From contig NZ_FNKZ01000001.1 in NCBI RefSeq assembly GCF_900104255.1, forward strand, positions 2,138,001 to 2,202,000: a DNA stretch of 64,000 nt. Reading direction: 5' to 3'. Origin of the DNA: Pseudoxanthomonas sp. CF385 (GTDB lineage Bacteria; Pseudomonadota; Gammaproteobacteria; Xanthomonadales; Xanthomonadaceae). Position numbers and translations under genes: made by a program. Positions within the stretch are counted from its first letter, which is position 1. Every line of letters begins with the position of its first letter. The notes beneath the pieces are model-generated. The model worked only from the letters and a program-made list of their open reading frames with translations. It was not told the DNA's origin and searched no databases. Shown here one piece after another: positions 19,090 to 27,650 of the stretch.

Positions 19090-21270
19090 ATGAGCCTTCC
19101 GCGTCCGTACCCGCTCCGTGCCCACCCGGCAACTTCTCCCCTGACTGCCCGCAACGCCCTGCGCGTCGCCATCTGCCTGGCGCTGGCCAGCGGGTCGGCC
19201 ATCGCGCTGGCGGCGCCGCAGGACGCGGCAGGCGGACAGGGTGCCGACGTGACCGCAACGGATCTGGACACCGTCCTGGTCCGCGGTCAGCGCGCCAACC
19301 GCGTCAGCAACGGCGCGACCAACCTCGATCTCGCCATCAAGGAAACCCCGCAGTCCATCAGCGTGGTGAGCAATGAGCAGATGGTCCAGTTCGGCGCCGA
19401 CAGCCTCAACGACGCGCTGCGGCTGGCTACCGGCATCCAGGTGGAGGAGTGGGAAACCAACCGCACCAACTATCTGGCCCGCGGCTTCGAGATCAAGAGC
19501 ACCCAGATCGACGGCGTCGGCATGCCCAACGACTGGGGCATCGCCACAGGTGCGATGGACGCGTTCGGCTACGAGAAGCTGGAAGTGATCCGCGGTGCCA
19601 ACGGCCTGCTCACCGGCGTCGGCAACTCGGCCGGCACGATCAACTATGTGCGCAAGCGTCCGAAGAACGATGCCGAAGGCAAGGTCGGGGTGAAGATCGG
19701 CTCCTGGGGCGAGCGCCGCGTGGAGTTCGACTACTCCATGCCGTTCAACGACGCCGGCACCTGGGCCGGCCGCGTGGTCGTGGCGCGCGAGGAAGGCGAC
19801 TCCTACCTGCGCGACTTCGAAACCGAGCGCACCTTCGGCTACGCGGTCATCGACGGCCAGGTCGGCGAGAACGGCACGCTCGCATTCGGCTATTCGTGGC
19901 AGCAGGCCGATACCACCGGCAACATGTGGGGCGCGCTGCCGTTCGTGAACGCGGACGGCACGCAGCCGTCGTGGGACGTCGGCGCTTCCACCACGGTCGA
20001 CTGGACCTACTGGGACACCAACACCCAGACCGCCTTCGTCGAGTACACCCACCAGCTCGGCGACAACTGGCAGCTGAAGGCGACCTACAACCATCGCAAG
20101 GGCGACAACGACGACGCGCTGTTCTTCGCCTACTCGATGACCGGCCTCGATCCGGCCACGGGCACCGGCCTGGTGGGCTGGGCCTACAAGGGCCAGGACG
20201 AACTGACGTCGGACCTCGTCGACCTGACCCTCAACGGCCGCTTCCAGCTGTTCGGACGCGAGCATGAGGCGATGTTCGGTATCAGCCAAGCGGAGAGCGA
20301 GCAAGGCTACTGGTTCAATCCGGCGCCGTCCGATTCGCCGGCGTTCGGCCTGCTTCCCGGTTTCCCGTACGCGGGTAACGCCGTGCCCGAGCCCGTGTGG
20401 GGCGCGCAGGTGCCGTCGAGCGAGTTCAACCAGCGCCTGAAGCGCGCATTCGGCGCCACCCGCATCGCGCTGACCGAGGACTTCAAGGCGATCGTCGGTG
20501 TCAACTTCGCCGAGTATCACCGCGATGGCAACAATGACGGCGTGCCGTTCGCCGAGTCCGAAAGCAACACCAGCCCGTACGCGGGCCTGACCTACGACTT
20601 CAACGAGAACATCCTCGGCTATGTCAGCTACTCGGACATCTACCAGCCGCAGGACCAGCGCGACTTCGACGGTTTCTATCTGGCGCCCTCGAAGGGCGTG
20701 AACTACGAAGCTGGCGTGAAGGCGGAATGGCTGGACGGTCGACTGCTGACCACGCTGGCGTACTTCACTGCCGAACAGGAAGGCTTGGCGACGTACCAGG
20801 GCTACAACCCCGATACCCTGATGAACTACTACGTCGCCAAGGACGTGGAGTCCAAGGGCTGGGAGTTCGAAGCCACCGGCAAGCTCACCGACCATCTCGA
20901 CCTGGTGTTCGGCTATACGCACCTGAAGATGGATGGCGACGAAGGCACGCTGACCTACAACTGGGTGCCGCGCCGTACCGCCAACCTGATGCTGAGCGCA
21001 CGCCTGCCGAGCTACGAGGCCTTCTCGTTCGGCGTCGGCGGCCGCTGGCAGAGCGACATCTCCAACGTCGAGAGCTACACGCAGCAGACCGTGCGCCAGG
21101 GCAGCTATACGGTGCTGAACGCGTTCGCAGCGTGGGATTTCCTGGAGAATGCGACCCTGCGCGCCAACGTCGGCAACCTGACCGACGAGAAGTACATCAA
21201 CACGCTGTACCAGATCGGCTACTACGGCGCCCCGCGCCACTGGTCGCTGAGCCTGGAATACCGGTTCTGA
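19090..21270 (+). CDS. TonB-dependent siderophore receptor
   Basis: Outer-membrane ferric-siderophore importer. The product is 726 aa, with a signal peptide ending ALA-AP near residue 42 (unusually long, basic N-terminus). A TonB-box-like LDTVLV region is followed by the plug domain with KETPQSISVVSNEQM and YLARGFEIKSTQIDGVG, then a 22-strand barrel ending in LSLEYRF. The NYVRKRP and EVIRGANGLLTG signatures place it with the FhuE/FoxA/FpvA type, i.e. a xenosiderophore or hydroxamate receptor. The Fur box upstream and the three inner-membrane genes downstream fit iron uptake. Confidence 0.92.
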   Translation: MSLPRPYPLRAHPATSPLTARNALRVAICLALASGSAIALAAPQDAAGGQGADVTATDLDTVLVRGQRANRVSNGATNLDLAIKETPQSISVVSNEQMVQFGADSLNDALRLATGIQVEEWETNRTNYLARGFEIKSTQIDGVGMPNDWGIATGAMDAFGYEKLEVIRGANGLLTGVGNSAGTINYVRKRPKNDAEGKVGVKIGSWGERRVEFDYSMPFNDAGTWAGRVVVAREEGDSYLRDFETERTFGYAVIDGQVGENGTLAFGYSWQQADTTGNMWGALPFVNADGTQPSWDVGASTTVDWTYWDTNTQTAFVEYTHQLGDNWQLKATYNHRKGDNDDALFFAYSMTGLDPATGTGLVGWAYKGQDELTSDLVDLTLNGRFQLFGREHEAMFGISQAESEQGYWFNPAPSDSPAFGLLPGFPYAGNAVPEPVWGAQVPSSEFNQRLKRAFGATRIALTEDFKAIVGVNFAEYHRDGNNDGVPFAESESNTSPYAGLTYDFNENILGYVSYSDIYQPQDQRDFDGFYLAPSKGVNYEAGVKAEWLDGRLLTTLAYFTAEQEGLATYQGYNPDTLMNYYVAKDVESKGWEFEATGKLTDHLDLVFGYTHLKMDGDEGTLTYNWVPRRTANLMLSARLPSYEAFSFGVGGRWQSDISNVESYTQQTVRQGSYTVLNAFAAWDFLENATLRANVGNLTDEKYINTLYQIGYYGAPRHWSLSLEYRF

Positions 21271-21310
21271 TCCGAACCGGCCCGTACGCAAGAGGGTAGC
21301 CGACGCCACC

Positions 21311-21619
21311 ATGAGCACCACCACGATGCCATCCCGTTCGCAGCGCCCGCAGGTGGTCGCCCGCGTGGCGGCCGCCATGCTCGGCGGTTATGCCTTCGCC
21401 TGGGGCATCGTCGCCACCGGCGCCAGCCTGATGGTGGCCGCGGGCATGGATTTCCATGACGCCGAGTTCCTCGGCAGCATGATCGGCGTGCTGGCGTTCC
21501 TCGGCGTGTTCCTGTGGGCCATCGCCGCGCGTCGGCTGCGCTGGGTGTGGCTGGTGACGGTGGTCGGTGGTGGCGCGCTCGCGGCCACCGGCTCGTTCGT
21601 GCAATCGCTGCTGGTCTGA
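21311..21619 (+). CDS. Small iron-uptake membrane protein (DUF3649-like)
   Basis: The product is 102 aa with three hydrophobic helices (around residues 20-40, 50-75, 80-100). It sits 40 bp after the receptor and 15 bp before the PepSY protein. Receptor/DUF3649/PepSY/DUF3325 is a recurrent gene set in Xanthomonas and Pseudomonas, usually Fur-controlled. Molecular role is not established; perhaps part of a siderophore-iron reductase in the inner membrane. Confidence 0.75.
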   Translation: MSTTTMPSRSQRPQVVARVAAAMLGGYAFAWGIVATGASLMVAAGMDFHDAEFLGSMIGVLAFLGVFLWAIAARRLRWVWLVTVVGGGALAATGSFVQSLLV

Positions 21620-21634
21620 GGCGGGGAGAGCATC

Positions 21635-23305
21635 ATGTTCCAGAGCTTCCGACAGGCCATGGCCTGGCTTCACACCTGGTTCGGCCTGGTGCTGGGTTTC
21701 GTACTGATGGCGGCATTCTTCTTCGGCGCGTTGTCGGTCTTCGACCGCGAGATCGATCGTTGGGCGATCCCCAGCACGCGCATCGAGCCGCAACCCATGC
21801 CGTCGTTCGAGAACGTGCTGCGGCCGGCGTTCGAACGCATGCATCCCACGCAGCAGGCCATCGATGCGATGGCGCCGCGCGTCAACGGCGCGATGCCGGA
21901 ACGGTTCGACACGGTGGTGAGCTGGAGCGCGTACACCACCCACCGGGACCCGGTGCTGGCGCTGTTCGCCGGCTACCAGGTGCCGAACGCGAAGGATCCC
22001 GAAGAGGCGATCTGGGCGGACACGACCATCGACCCGCGCGACGGCACGCCGCTGCCGAACGACCGCCTCAAGATCGGTAGCGGTTTCTTCTATCCGATGC
22101 ACTACAGCCTGACGCTGGACTGGAAGAACCTGGGCATCTTCATCGTCGGCCTGTCCGCGCTGGTGATGCTGGCCGCACTGGTGAGCGGCGTGGTCATGCA
22201 CCGCAAGATCTTCCGCGAGTTCTTCACCTTCCGCCCGGGCAAGGCGCGCCTGCGCAGCGTGCTGGACCTGCACAACCTCACCGGCGTGGTGGCGTTGCCG
22301 TTCCATTTCTTCTTCGCGTTGACCGGCCTGCTGATCTTCGCGGCGACGTACTACTTCCCGCTGGGCCACACGCAGTTGCATGAACTGCACGATCTGCATG
22401 CCGAGGTGGAAGCACGCGAAACCGGCCTGCCGCACCAGCGCGCTGGCGTAGCCGCGGGCCTGGCGAATGTCGATGCGATGGTCGCCGATGCCCAGCGGCG
22501 ATGGAAAGCGAACGACAAGGCGGGCGACGTGGGCTTCCTGGTGCTCCAGCATCTCGGCGACGAGAATGGGTATGTCAGCGTCTACCGCGCGGGCACCGAC
22601 CGCATCGCCCTGGTCGGCGACGGCATCCACTACAAGGCCTCCACCGGCCAGCTGATCCGCGAAGATCCTGCTGCCACGCCCGTGGGCCGCATGGCCGAAT
22701 TCCTCACCGGCCTGCACCTGCAGCATTTCCGCCACTGGCTGCTGCGCTGGCTGTACGTGCTGGGCGGGCTCGCGGGCGCGGTGTGCATCGCGACCGGCTT
22801 CGTCTTCTTCGTCGAGAAGCGCAAGCGCCAGCACGCCCAGATGGGCAGCCAGGGGGCACGGATCGTCGACGCGCTGGCGGTCACCACGGTGACCGGCATG
22901 GTGCTGGCGACGCTGGGCATCCTCGTCGCCAACCGTCTGTTGCCGGAAGACCTGCCGGCGCGCGGCGACTGGGAGCGCTATGCGTTCTGGGGCACGTGGG
23001 CGCTGGCGTTCCTGCATGCCGGCCTGCGTAGCGCCCCCGTGGCGCGGGGACTCGCGAATCCCGCCTGGCGCGAGCAGTGCTGGGCCATCGCGGTGCTCGC
23101 GGTTTCCGTCGTTGCCTTGAACTGGGCGACCACCGGCGACCACCTGCTTGCCACGCTCTCGCGCGGCTACTGGCCGGTTGCGGGCGTCGATCTCTTCATT
23201 CTCGCGGGCGGCACGATCGCCGTGCTCGCGGCCGTCCGGTTGCGTCGGCGTGCGCAGCAGGCGGGGCAGGAACGTGCGGCTTCGCAGGAGGCGGCGCGTG
23301 CCTGA
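21635..23305 (+). CDS. PepSY-associated transmembrane protein, putative ferric-siderophore reductase
   Basis: The product is 556 aa. The first helix (MAWLHTWFGLVLGFVLMAAFFFGALSVF), periplasmic PepSY domains, and the pattern of helices bearing histidines (LHNLTGVVALPFHFFFALTGL, LTGLHLQHFRHWLLRWLYVLGG) are typical of PepSY_TM proteins such as FoxB/FsrB-like and PiuB-like reductases. Those members reduce ferric siderophores in the periplasm with heme-bearing helices. The C-terminal third adds four extra helices. It is translationally linked to the next gene by an 8-bp overlap. Confidence 0.82.
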   Translation: MFQSFRQAMAWLHTWFGLVLGFVLMAAFFFGALSVFDREIDRWAIPSTRIEPQPMPSFENVLRPAFERMHPTQQAIDAMAPRVNGAMPERFDTVVSWSAYTTHRDPVLALFAGYQVPNAKDPEEAIWADTTIDPRDGTPLPNDRLKIGSGFFYPMHYSLTLDWKNLGIFIVGLSALVMLAALVSGVVMHRKIFREFFTFRPGKARLRSVLDLHNLTGVVALPFHFFFALTGLLIFAATYYFPLGHTQLHELHDLHAEVEARETGLPHQRAGVAAGLANVDAMVADAQRRWKANDKAGDVGFLVLQHLGDENGYVSVYRAGTDRIALVGDGIHYKASTGQLIREDPAATPVGRMAEFLTGLHLQHFRHWLLRWLYVLGGLAGAVCIATGFVFFVEKRKRQHAQMGSQGARIVDALAVTTVTGMVLATLGILVANRLLPEDLPARGDWERYAFWGTWALAFLHAGLRSAPVARGLANPAWREQCWAIAVLAVSVVALNWATTGDHLLATLSRGYWPVAGVDLFILAGGTIAVLAAVRLRRRAQQAGQERAASQEAARA

Positions 23306-23624
23306 TCCCGCCTCCCACGACAGCCTGCTGTCGTTGGCCCTGATCGCCAGCGTGGCCGGCATGGGCTGGCTGGCACTTTCGATGCAGGTGCACGCGCAGC
23401 AGGCCTGGAACCGCGCGCCTTCGCCGACGGCACTGAAGGTCCTGCGGTGGATGGGCAGCGCCGCGCTGCTCGCCGCCTTCGTGCTGTGCCTCTGCGCCGA
23501 CCACGCCACGATGGCGGTACTGGTCTGGTTCATGGCGCTCGCCGGCGCGGCGCTCACCGTCGCGTTCACCTTGAGTTGGCGCCCGCGGTGGCTGCGCGTC
23601 CTCGCGCCGTGGATCAGGGTATAG
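23298..23624 (+). CDS. DUF3325-like inner-membrane protein
   Basis: The product is 108 aa; the GTG start at 23298 overlaps the PepSY gene end. Three hydrophobic helices; the segment LALIASVAGMGWLALSMQVHAQQ is the usual opening of DUF3325 proteins found last in receptor/PepSY iron-uptake clusters. Function unknown beyond that association. It ends 10 bp before the convergent XRE regulator gene. Confidence 0.75.
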   Translation: MPDPASHDSLLSLALIASVAGMGWLALSMQVHAQQAWNRAPSPTALKVLRWMGSAALLAAFVLCLCADHATMAVLVWFMALAGAALTVAFTLSWRPRWLRVLAPWIRV

Positions 23625-23634
23625 GCGCGCGGCG

Positions 23635-23997
23635 CTATCGCTTGCGGGTCAGCTCGTCCAGCAGCTTGCAGATCACGGTCTGCTTGCGCGCCGGTACTCT
23701 GCGCAGCGCGTCGAGGCACCCGGCTTCGAGTTCATTGGCGGCGTAGACCCTGGCGTCGTGCGCCGGCTGCGCGGGTGCGTGCTCCGCGCCCCGGCCGGTA
23801 GCGAGCCACTCGAAAGCGACCTTCGTGGCCACGGCGATCTGGGACAAGTGACCGACACTGGGGTGCGTACCGCCGGGCTCGCGCTCCCACTGGGGGACGG
23901 CACTCCGGTGCACGTCGAGTTGATCGGCCAGCTGTGTCTGCGTCAACGAAGCACCGACGCGTGCGCGTCTGATGCGTATTGCCATGGTGGCTTTCAT
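23635..23997 (-). CDS. XRE-family helix-turn-helix regulator (paralogue A)
   Basis: The product is 120 aa. The N-terminal HTH_3 domain (about residues 5-65) contains SLTQTQLADQLDVHRSAVPQWERE, followed by the shared FEWLATGRG junction and a C-terminal tail ending with PARKQTVICKLLDEL. It is closely related to the proteins at 38373 and 38806. It lies 113 bp downstream of, and on the same strand as, the outer-membrane protein gene that ends the giant surface operon. Targets unknown; control of that operon is the obvious candidate. Confidence 0.88.
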   Translation of the reverse strand: MKATMAIRIRRARVGASLTQTQLADQLDVHRSAVPQWEREPGGTHPSVGHLSQIAVATKVAFEWLATGRGAEHAPAQPAHDARVYAANELEAGCLDALRRVPARKQTVICKLLDELTRKR

Positions 23998-24110
23998 GCG
24001 GTCTTCACCAGGCGAGGGGCTCCGACGCTACTCCTCCTGTCCGTGGCACGATGTGACGAGGTGCGGGGCGCTACGGAAGCGTTCATCTCCATCAGGATGG
24101 GCCAGCCGGC

Positions 24111-27100
24111 CTAGTAGTAACCGGCGACATTGAGGAACCACCCCTGGTAGTCGTAGTCGAGCTGGGTCAGGTCGCCGCTGAAGTCGGTGAAGTTGTAGCC
24201 CGCGCCGACCTTGAAGTGCTCGCTGATCTGGCGGTCCACGCCCACCAGCCAACCGCTGCGGTCGCCACCGTCGCGTACCCGCAGCCAACGATGTTCGGCC
24301 AGCGCGTCCCAACGGCGTATCAGGTGGTAGCGCACCTGCAGGGCCGCGAAGTCGGTGCGGCTGTCCAACCATGCGCCTTCGCCCCGGCCCAATCGGTACT
24401 CACCCCAGCGACCCGCGAGTTTGCCCGCCATCTGCCAGCGATCCGCGATCTGCCAGGTGCCCTCCAACGAAAGCACATGCGAGCGCTGGTCGTGTTGGTC
24501 CGCGTCGACCTGTCCTGCGGAAACCCGATCGTAGAGGTAGGTGTATTTCCCGAACGCGGCCCAGCGCGTGCTGTCGTGCGGACGCCAGGCGAAGCCCAGG
24601 CTGGCTTCCGCGAGGCGCGCGCCCGCCGCGGGATTCAGATCGTCCTGGGTGTCGGCGTAGTTCGCCCGCAGTGCGATGCGCCAGTCTTCGTCGAGACGGT
24701 GCAGCAGTCGGTGCGTCGTGACCCACTGTTCGCGCTGCTCGGCGCCCGTGTCGCGACGATACTCCAGCTTGCTCGACCAGTCCGTGCGCGCATCGGTTCG
24801 ACCACCCGTGACACTGTAGGCACGTCGGTCCACGCGACCGGTGATGGCGTCCAGCGTACCGTCCATGACGGTGAAGCCGAGATTCCACGAAGGGGCAGGG
24901 CGGAAGTCCATGCCCAACGTATGCACCAGCCCCTCGGTCTCACGCTGGCGCTCCTGGATGAACTGGCTCTCGTTGTAGACGTTGACCTGCGAGTTGAGCT
25001 GCCAGCGCTGACCCAGCGTCCAGCCGGTCTGCAGGCTGCGGTCGAACAGTGCATCGCGCGTGGTGCGGTCCGTGCTGTAGCTGTAGGCGCCGTACACGGT
25101 GTGGTCCGGGCCGAAGCGGTACTCCGCATCCATCTTCGCGCCCTGGCCGCGACTGCCGCTGCTGGCCTCGAGCCCTACGCTGGAACGGTCGCCGAACAGA
25201 TACTTGCCGCCCAGTGTCAGCAGATCGTTGCGCGGATAGCGGCCGCCATCGTCGTCCAGGGTGTACTGGCCGACCCCGTAGAGCTCCCAGGTCGCCCCGA
25301 TCCGTTGCCGGTAGCTCAGTGCGAGCAAGGTGGCGTCGGTTCCGATACCCGCGGATGTTTCGGACAGCTGCCGTACTTCGCCGCCGAGACGGCCATTCGG
25401 CGTGATCTGCCAGTCCGCCGTGAGCTGGGTCTGCTCCAGGCGTGCGCTGCCACGTTCGGCGCGCGTGTAGCGGCCGTACAGGCTGAAGTCGTCGCTCAGG
25501 TAGCCCAGGAACTCGGCGCCGTGCTCCTCGATCGCTTCGCCCGAATCCTGCCGGCTGATGGAGAAGCCCGCATCCACGTCTCGCCGCCATGCGCCCATCG
25601 ACCATTCGCGCTCGGTCCATCCCAATTCCTGCAGGTTGGCGCGTGCCTCGATCAGGCGTGCACTGCCGGACCGCGCATCCGTCGCCGGATTGCGCTGGAC
25701 GAAGCTCAAGCCGCCATTGTCGGAATAGAAGACCGGCGCCACGGTCGCTTCCGTGCGGCTGTGCTCCACACGCACGTAGGTACCGCGACCGGCCTGGAGG
25801 GTCACGTCCGCACCGCGCAGCGAATAGTCGTCGCCTCCGCGGTCCTCGTCGACATAGGTCCCACCCACCGCCACGTGGTCGCCGAACCAGTGGCGTCCGC
25901 GCAGGCCGACCGTGGTGTCGTCGCCGTCGAATCCCGCCGGGACGTACTCGTAGTCGACGAGCAGCAGATTCCGCCAGCCGTCGAGCGGCGCGTCGCGGGT
26001 CAGCGTGCGGATGTTCTCGCGGGTGATCTGGCCCAGCGGACGCGTCAGGATCAGGCGGCCCTGGAGATCGTCCAGTTCGTAGTCGACGCCCGGCTGCAGG
26101 TTCACCCGCGTTTCCACGCGACCCGTGGTGGGATCGCGCACTTCCAGCACCACCTGCTCGGAGCCGGGCAGCACGTCCGTATGGCGCAGGTAGTAGAGAC
26201 TGCCGCCGGTCCCCAGGAACTCGGTATGCCCCATCGCGGTCTGCGCTTCCGAACCGAACACCTTCAGCAGGCTGCGCGGATCGCCCAGCGGCGTCGCCGC
26301 GCGCGAGCGCCAATCCAGCGCGGCGCCATACAACGCACGGGGATACTGTGCGTACTCCGTACCGTCGAAGCCGGTGAGGAAATTGCCCCAGACCGCGCGA
26401 TTCTGGTCCCACTCCGCGCGCACGTACAGCTTTCCCTGGCTATCCACGTCGCGGTACGTGCGCGAGTCGTCGCCGTAGACAGGGTAGTACTGGTCGGGAT
26501 CCAGGCGGCGGAAGATGTCGTACGGCTGCGCATCGAAGAAGCCGTCGAACAGGTTGCCCAGCTCGCTCTCGTAGGTATCTGCCTGGGCGGTGATCAGGTA
26601 CTTGCCGCGCCATTTCCCTTTCGCATAGAAGGCCAGGCGCCCCTCGCTGAGGAAGCCGTCGTCGCGCTGGATGTCGTCGGCGAGCGCATCGGTGGAACCG
26701 CTGGCCTCGCTGCGGGACAGGGTGAGGTCGGCCAGCGCGGTGACGAAGACGTATCGCCCGGTGACGTCGACATCGAGCGCGGTTTCGGTGACGACGTCCT
26801 TGCCGGCCGTGACTCTCACGTCATAGCGATGCGGGCCCACCGGCTGCAGGAACTCGGCGACGAACTCGCGCTCCTGGTCGATCGGGAAGATCTGTCCATC
26901 GATGGTGACCTGCATGGACGCGGGAATCTGCTGGCCCAGGATGCGGACCCGCGATCCGTAGACCGGGATGTTGCGCAGACGCAGGTTGCTGGTGCCGTAG
27001 ATGGCATCGCTCACCTGCACGGATTCTGCACCCATCGTGTCGATCCGCTCGGGACGTTCGCGCTGCAGTTGGTCGCGCAGGACCTGTACGCCGCGCGCAT

Positions 27101-27650
27101 GGTCGGCCGGCGTCACCAGTTGGATCGACTGCGCGGCGGTTTCGTCGAAGCTGCCGTCCGCGGCATAGGCGCGCGCGACGTACTGCAGCGTATCGCCGAC
27201 CTGCGCGCGCACCTCGTCCGGCAGCAGGCCATCCCACTTCGCCTGCGTCACCGCGCCGACCGGCAGCTCGAACGTCGCGATCGGGCGCACGCGATCCGCA
27301 TCGTTCCCGCGGTAGACGCGCACTTCCAGGCGCTCGTAGAACGCAGCGTAGTTGCTGTACCCATGGAAGCGCACCGGCTGGGTGATGCGCCCGTCTTCGA
27401 AAGGCACCATCGACGCGGCCTGCACGTTGAGCACGGGCTCGCCGAGCGTAGGGTCTTCGATCGCCCACAGCGTTCCGCCTTGCGGCAGGTCCACGACGAA
27501 ACGTCCCAGACTGCCGGAAGGTCCCTGGAATGCCGGATCGCCTGCACTCGGCGCGTCCGCGGGCGGTTCGACCGGCTGCGCGCGCGCCATGCCGGTGTTC
27601 AGCAGCAAGACCAGGCCGATGGCCGTCATCAGGGGAGAGGCTCGCATCAT
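24111..27650 (-). CDS. Large outer-membrane barrel protein with N-terminal periplasmic/extracellular domains
   Basis: The product is 1179 aa. A signal peptide ends ARA-QP near residue 25. Residues about 30-310 are soluble beta-type domains (VRFHGYSNYAAFYERLEVRVYRG; an OmpA/PEGA-like VPVYGSRVRILGQQIPASMQVTIDGQ segment). From about 320 onward the sequence alternates short amphipathic strands in long, Tyr/Trp/Arg-rich hairpins and ends QGWFLNVAGYY, an aromatic outer-membrane signal. This predicts a barrel of many strands. Its ATG overlaps the stop of the giant repeat gene (TGATG), so the two are co-translated. Likely role: surface anchor or export pore for the repeat protein. Such proteins are usually annotated only as hypothetical or OmpA-like; no firm family name given. 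Confidence 0.75.
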   Translation of the reverse strand: MMRASPLMTAIGLVLLLNTGMARAQPVEPPADAPSAGDPAFQGPSGSLGRFVVDLPQGGTLWAIEDPTLGEPVLNVQAASMVPFEDGRITQPVRFHGYSNYAAFYERLEVRVYRGNDADRVRPIATFELPVGAVTQAKWDGLLPDEVRAQVGDTLQYVARAYAADGSFDETAAQSIQLVTPADHARGVQVLRDQLQRERPERIDTMGAESVQVSDAIYGTSNLRLRNIPVYGSRVRILGQQIPASMQVTIDGQIFPIDQEREFVAEFLQPVGPHRYDVRVTAGKDVVTETALDVDVTGRYVFVTALADLTLSRSEASGSTDALADDIQRDDGFLSEGRLAFYAKGKWRGKYLITAQADTYESELGNLFDGFFDAQPYDIFRRLDPDQYYPVYGDDSRTYRDVDSQGKLYVRAEWDQNRAVWGNFLTGFDGTEYAQYPRALYGAALDWRSRAATPLGDPRSLLKVFGSEAQTAMGHTEFLGTGGSLYYLRHTDVLPGSEQVVLEVRDPTTGRVETRVNLQPGVDYELDDLQGRLILTRPLGQITRENIRTLTRDAPLDGWRNLLLVDYEYVPAGFDGDDTTVGLRGRHWFGDHVAVGGTYVDEDRGGDDYSLRGADVTLQAGRGTYVRVEHSRTEATVAPVFYSDNGGLSFVQRNPATDARSGSARLIEARANLQELGWTEREWSMGAWRRDVDAGFSISRQDSGEAIEEHGAEFLGYLSDDFSLYGRYTRAERGSARLEQTQLTADWQITPNGRLGGEVRQLSETSAGIGTDATLLALSYRQRIGATWELYGVGQYTLDDDGGRYPRNDLLTLGGKYLFGDRSSVGLEASSGSRGQGAKMDAEYRFGPDHTVYGAYSYSTDRTTRDALFDRSLQTGWTLGQRWQLNSQVNVYNESQFIQERQRETEGLVHTLGMDFRPAPSWNLGFTVMDGTLDAITGRVDRRAYSVTGGRTDARTDWSSKLEYRRDTGAEQREQWVTTHRLLHRLDEDWRIALRANYADTQDDLNPAAGARLAEASLGFAWRPHDSTRWAAFGKYTYLYDRVSAGQVDADQHDQRSHVLSLEGTWQIADRWQMAGKLAGRWGEYRLGRGEGAWLDSRTDFAALQVRYHLIRRWDALAEHRWLRVRDGGDRSGWLVGVDRQISEHFKVGAGYNFTDFSGDLTQLDYDYQGWFLNVAGYY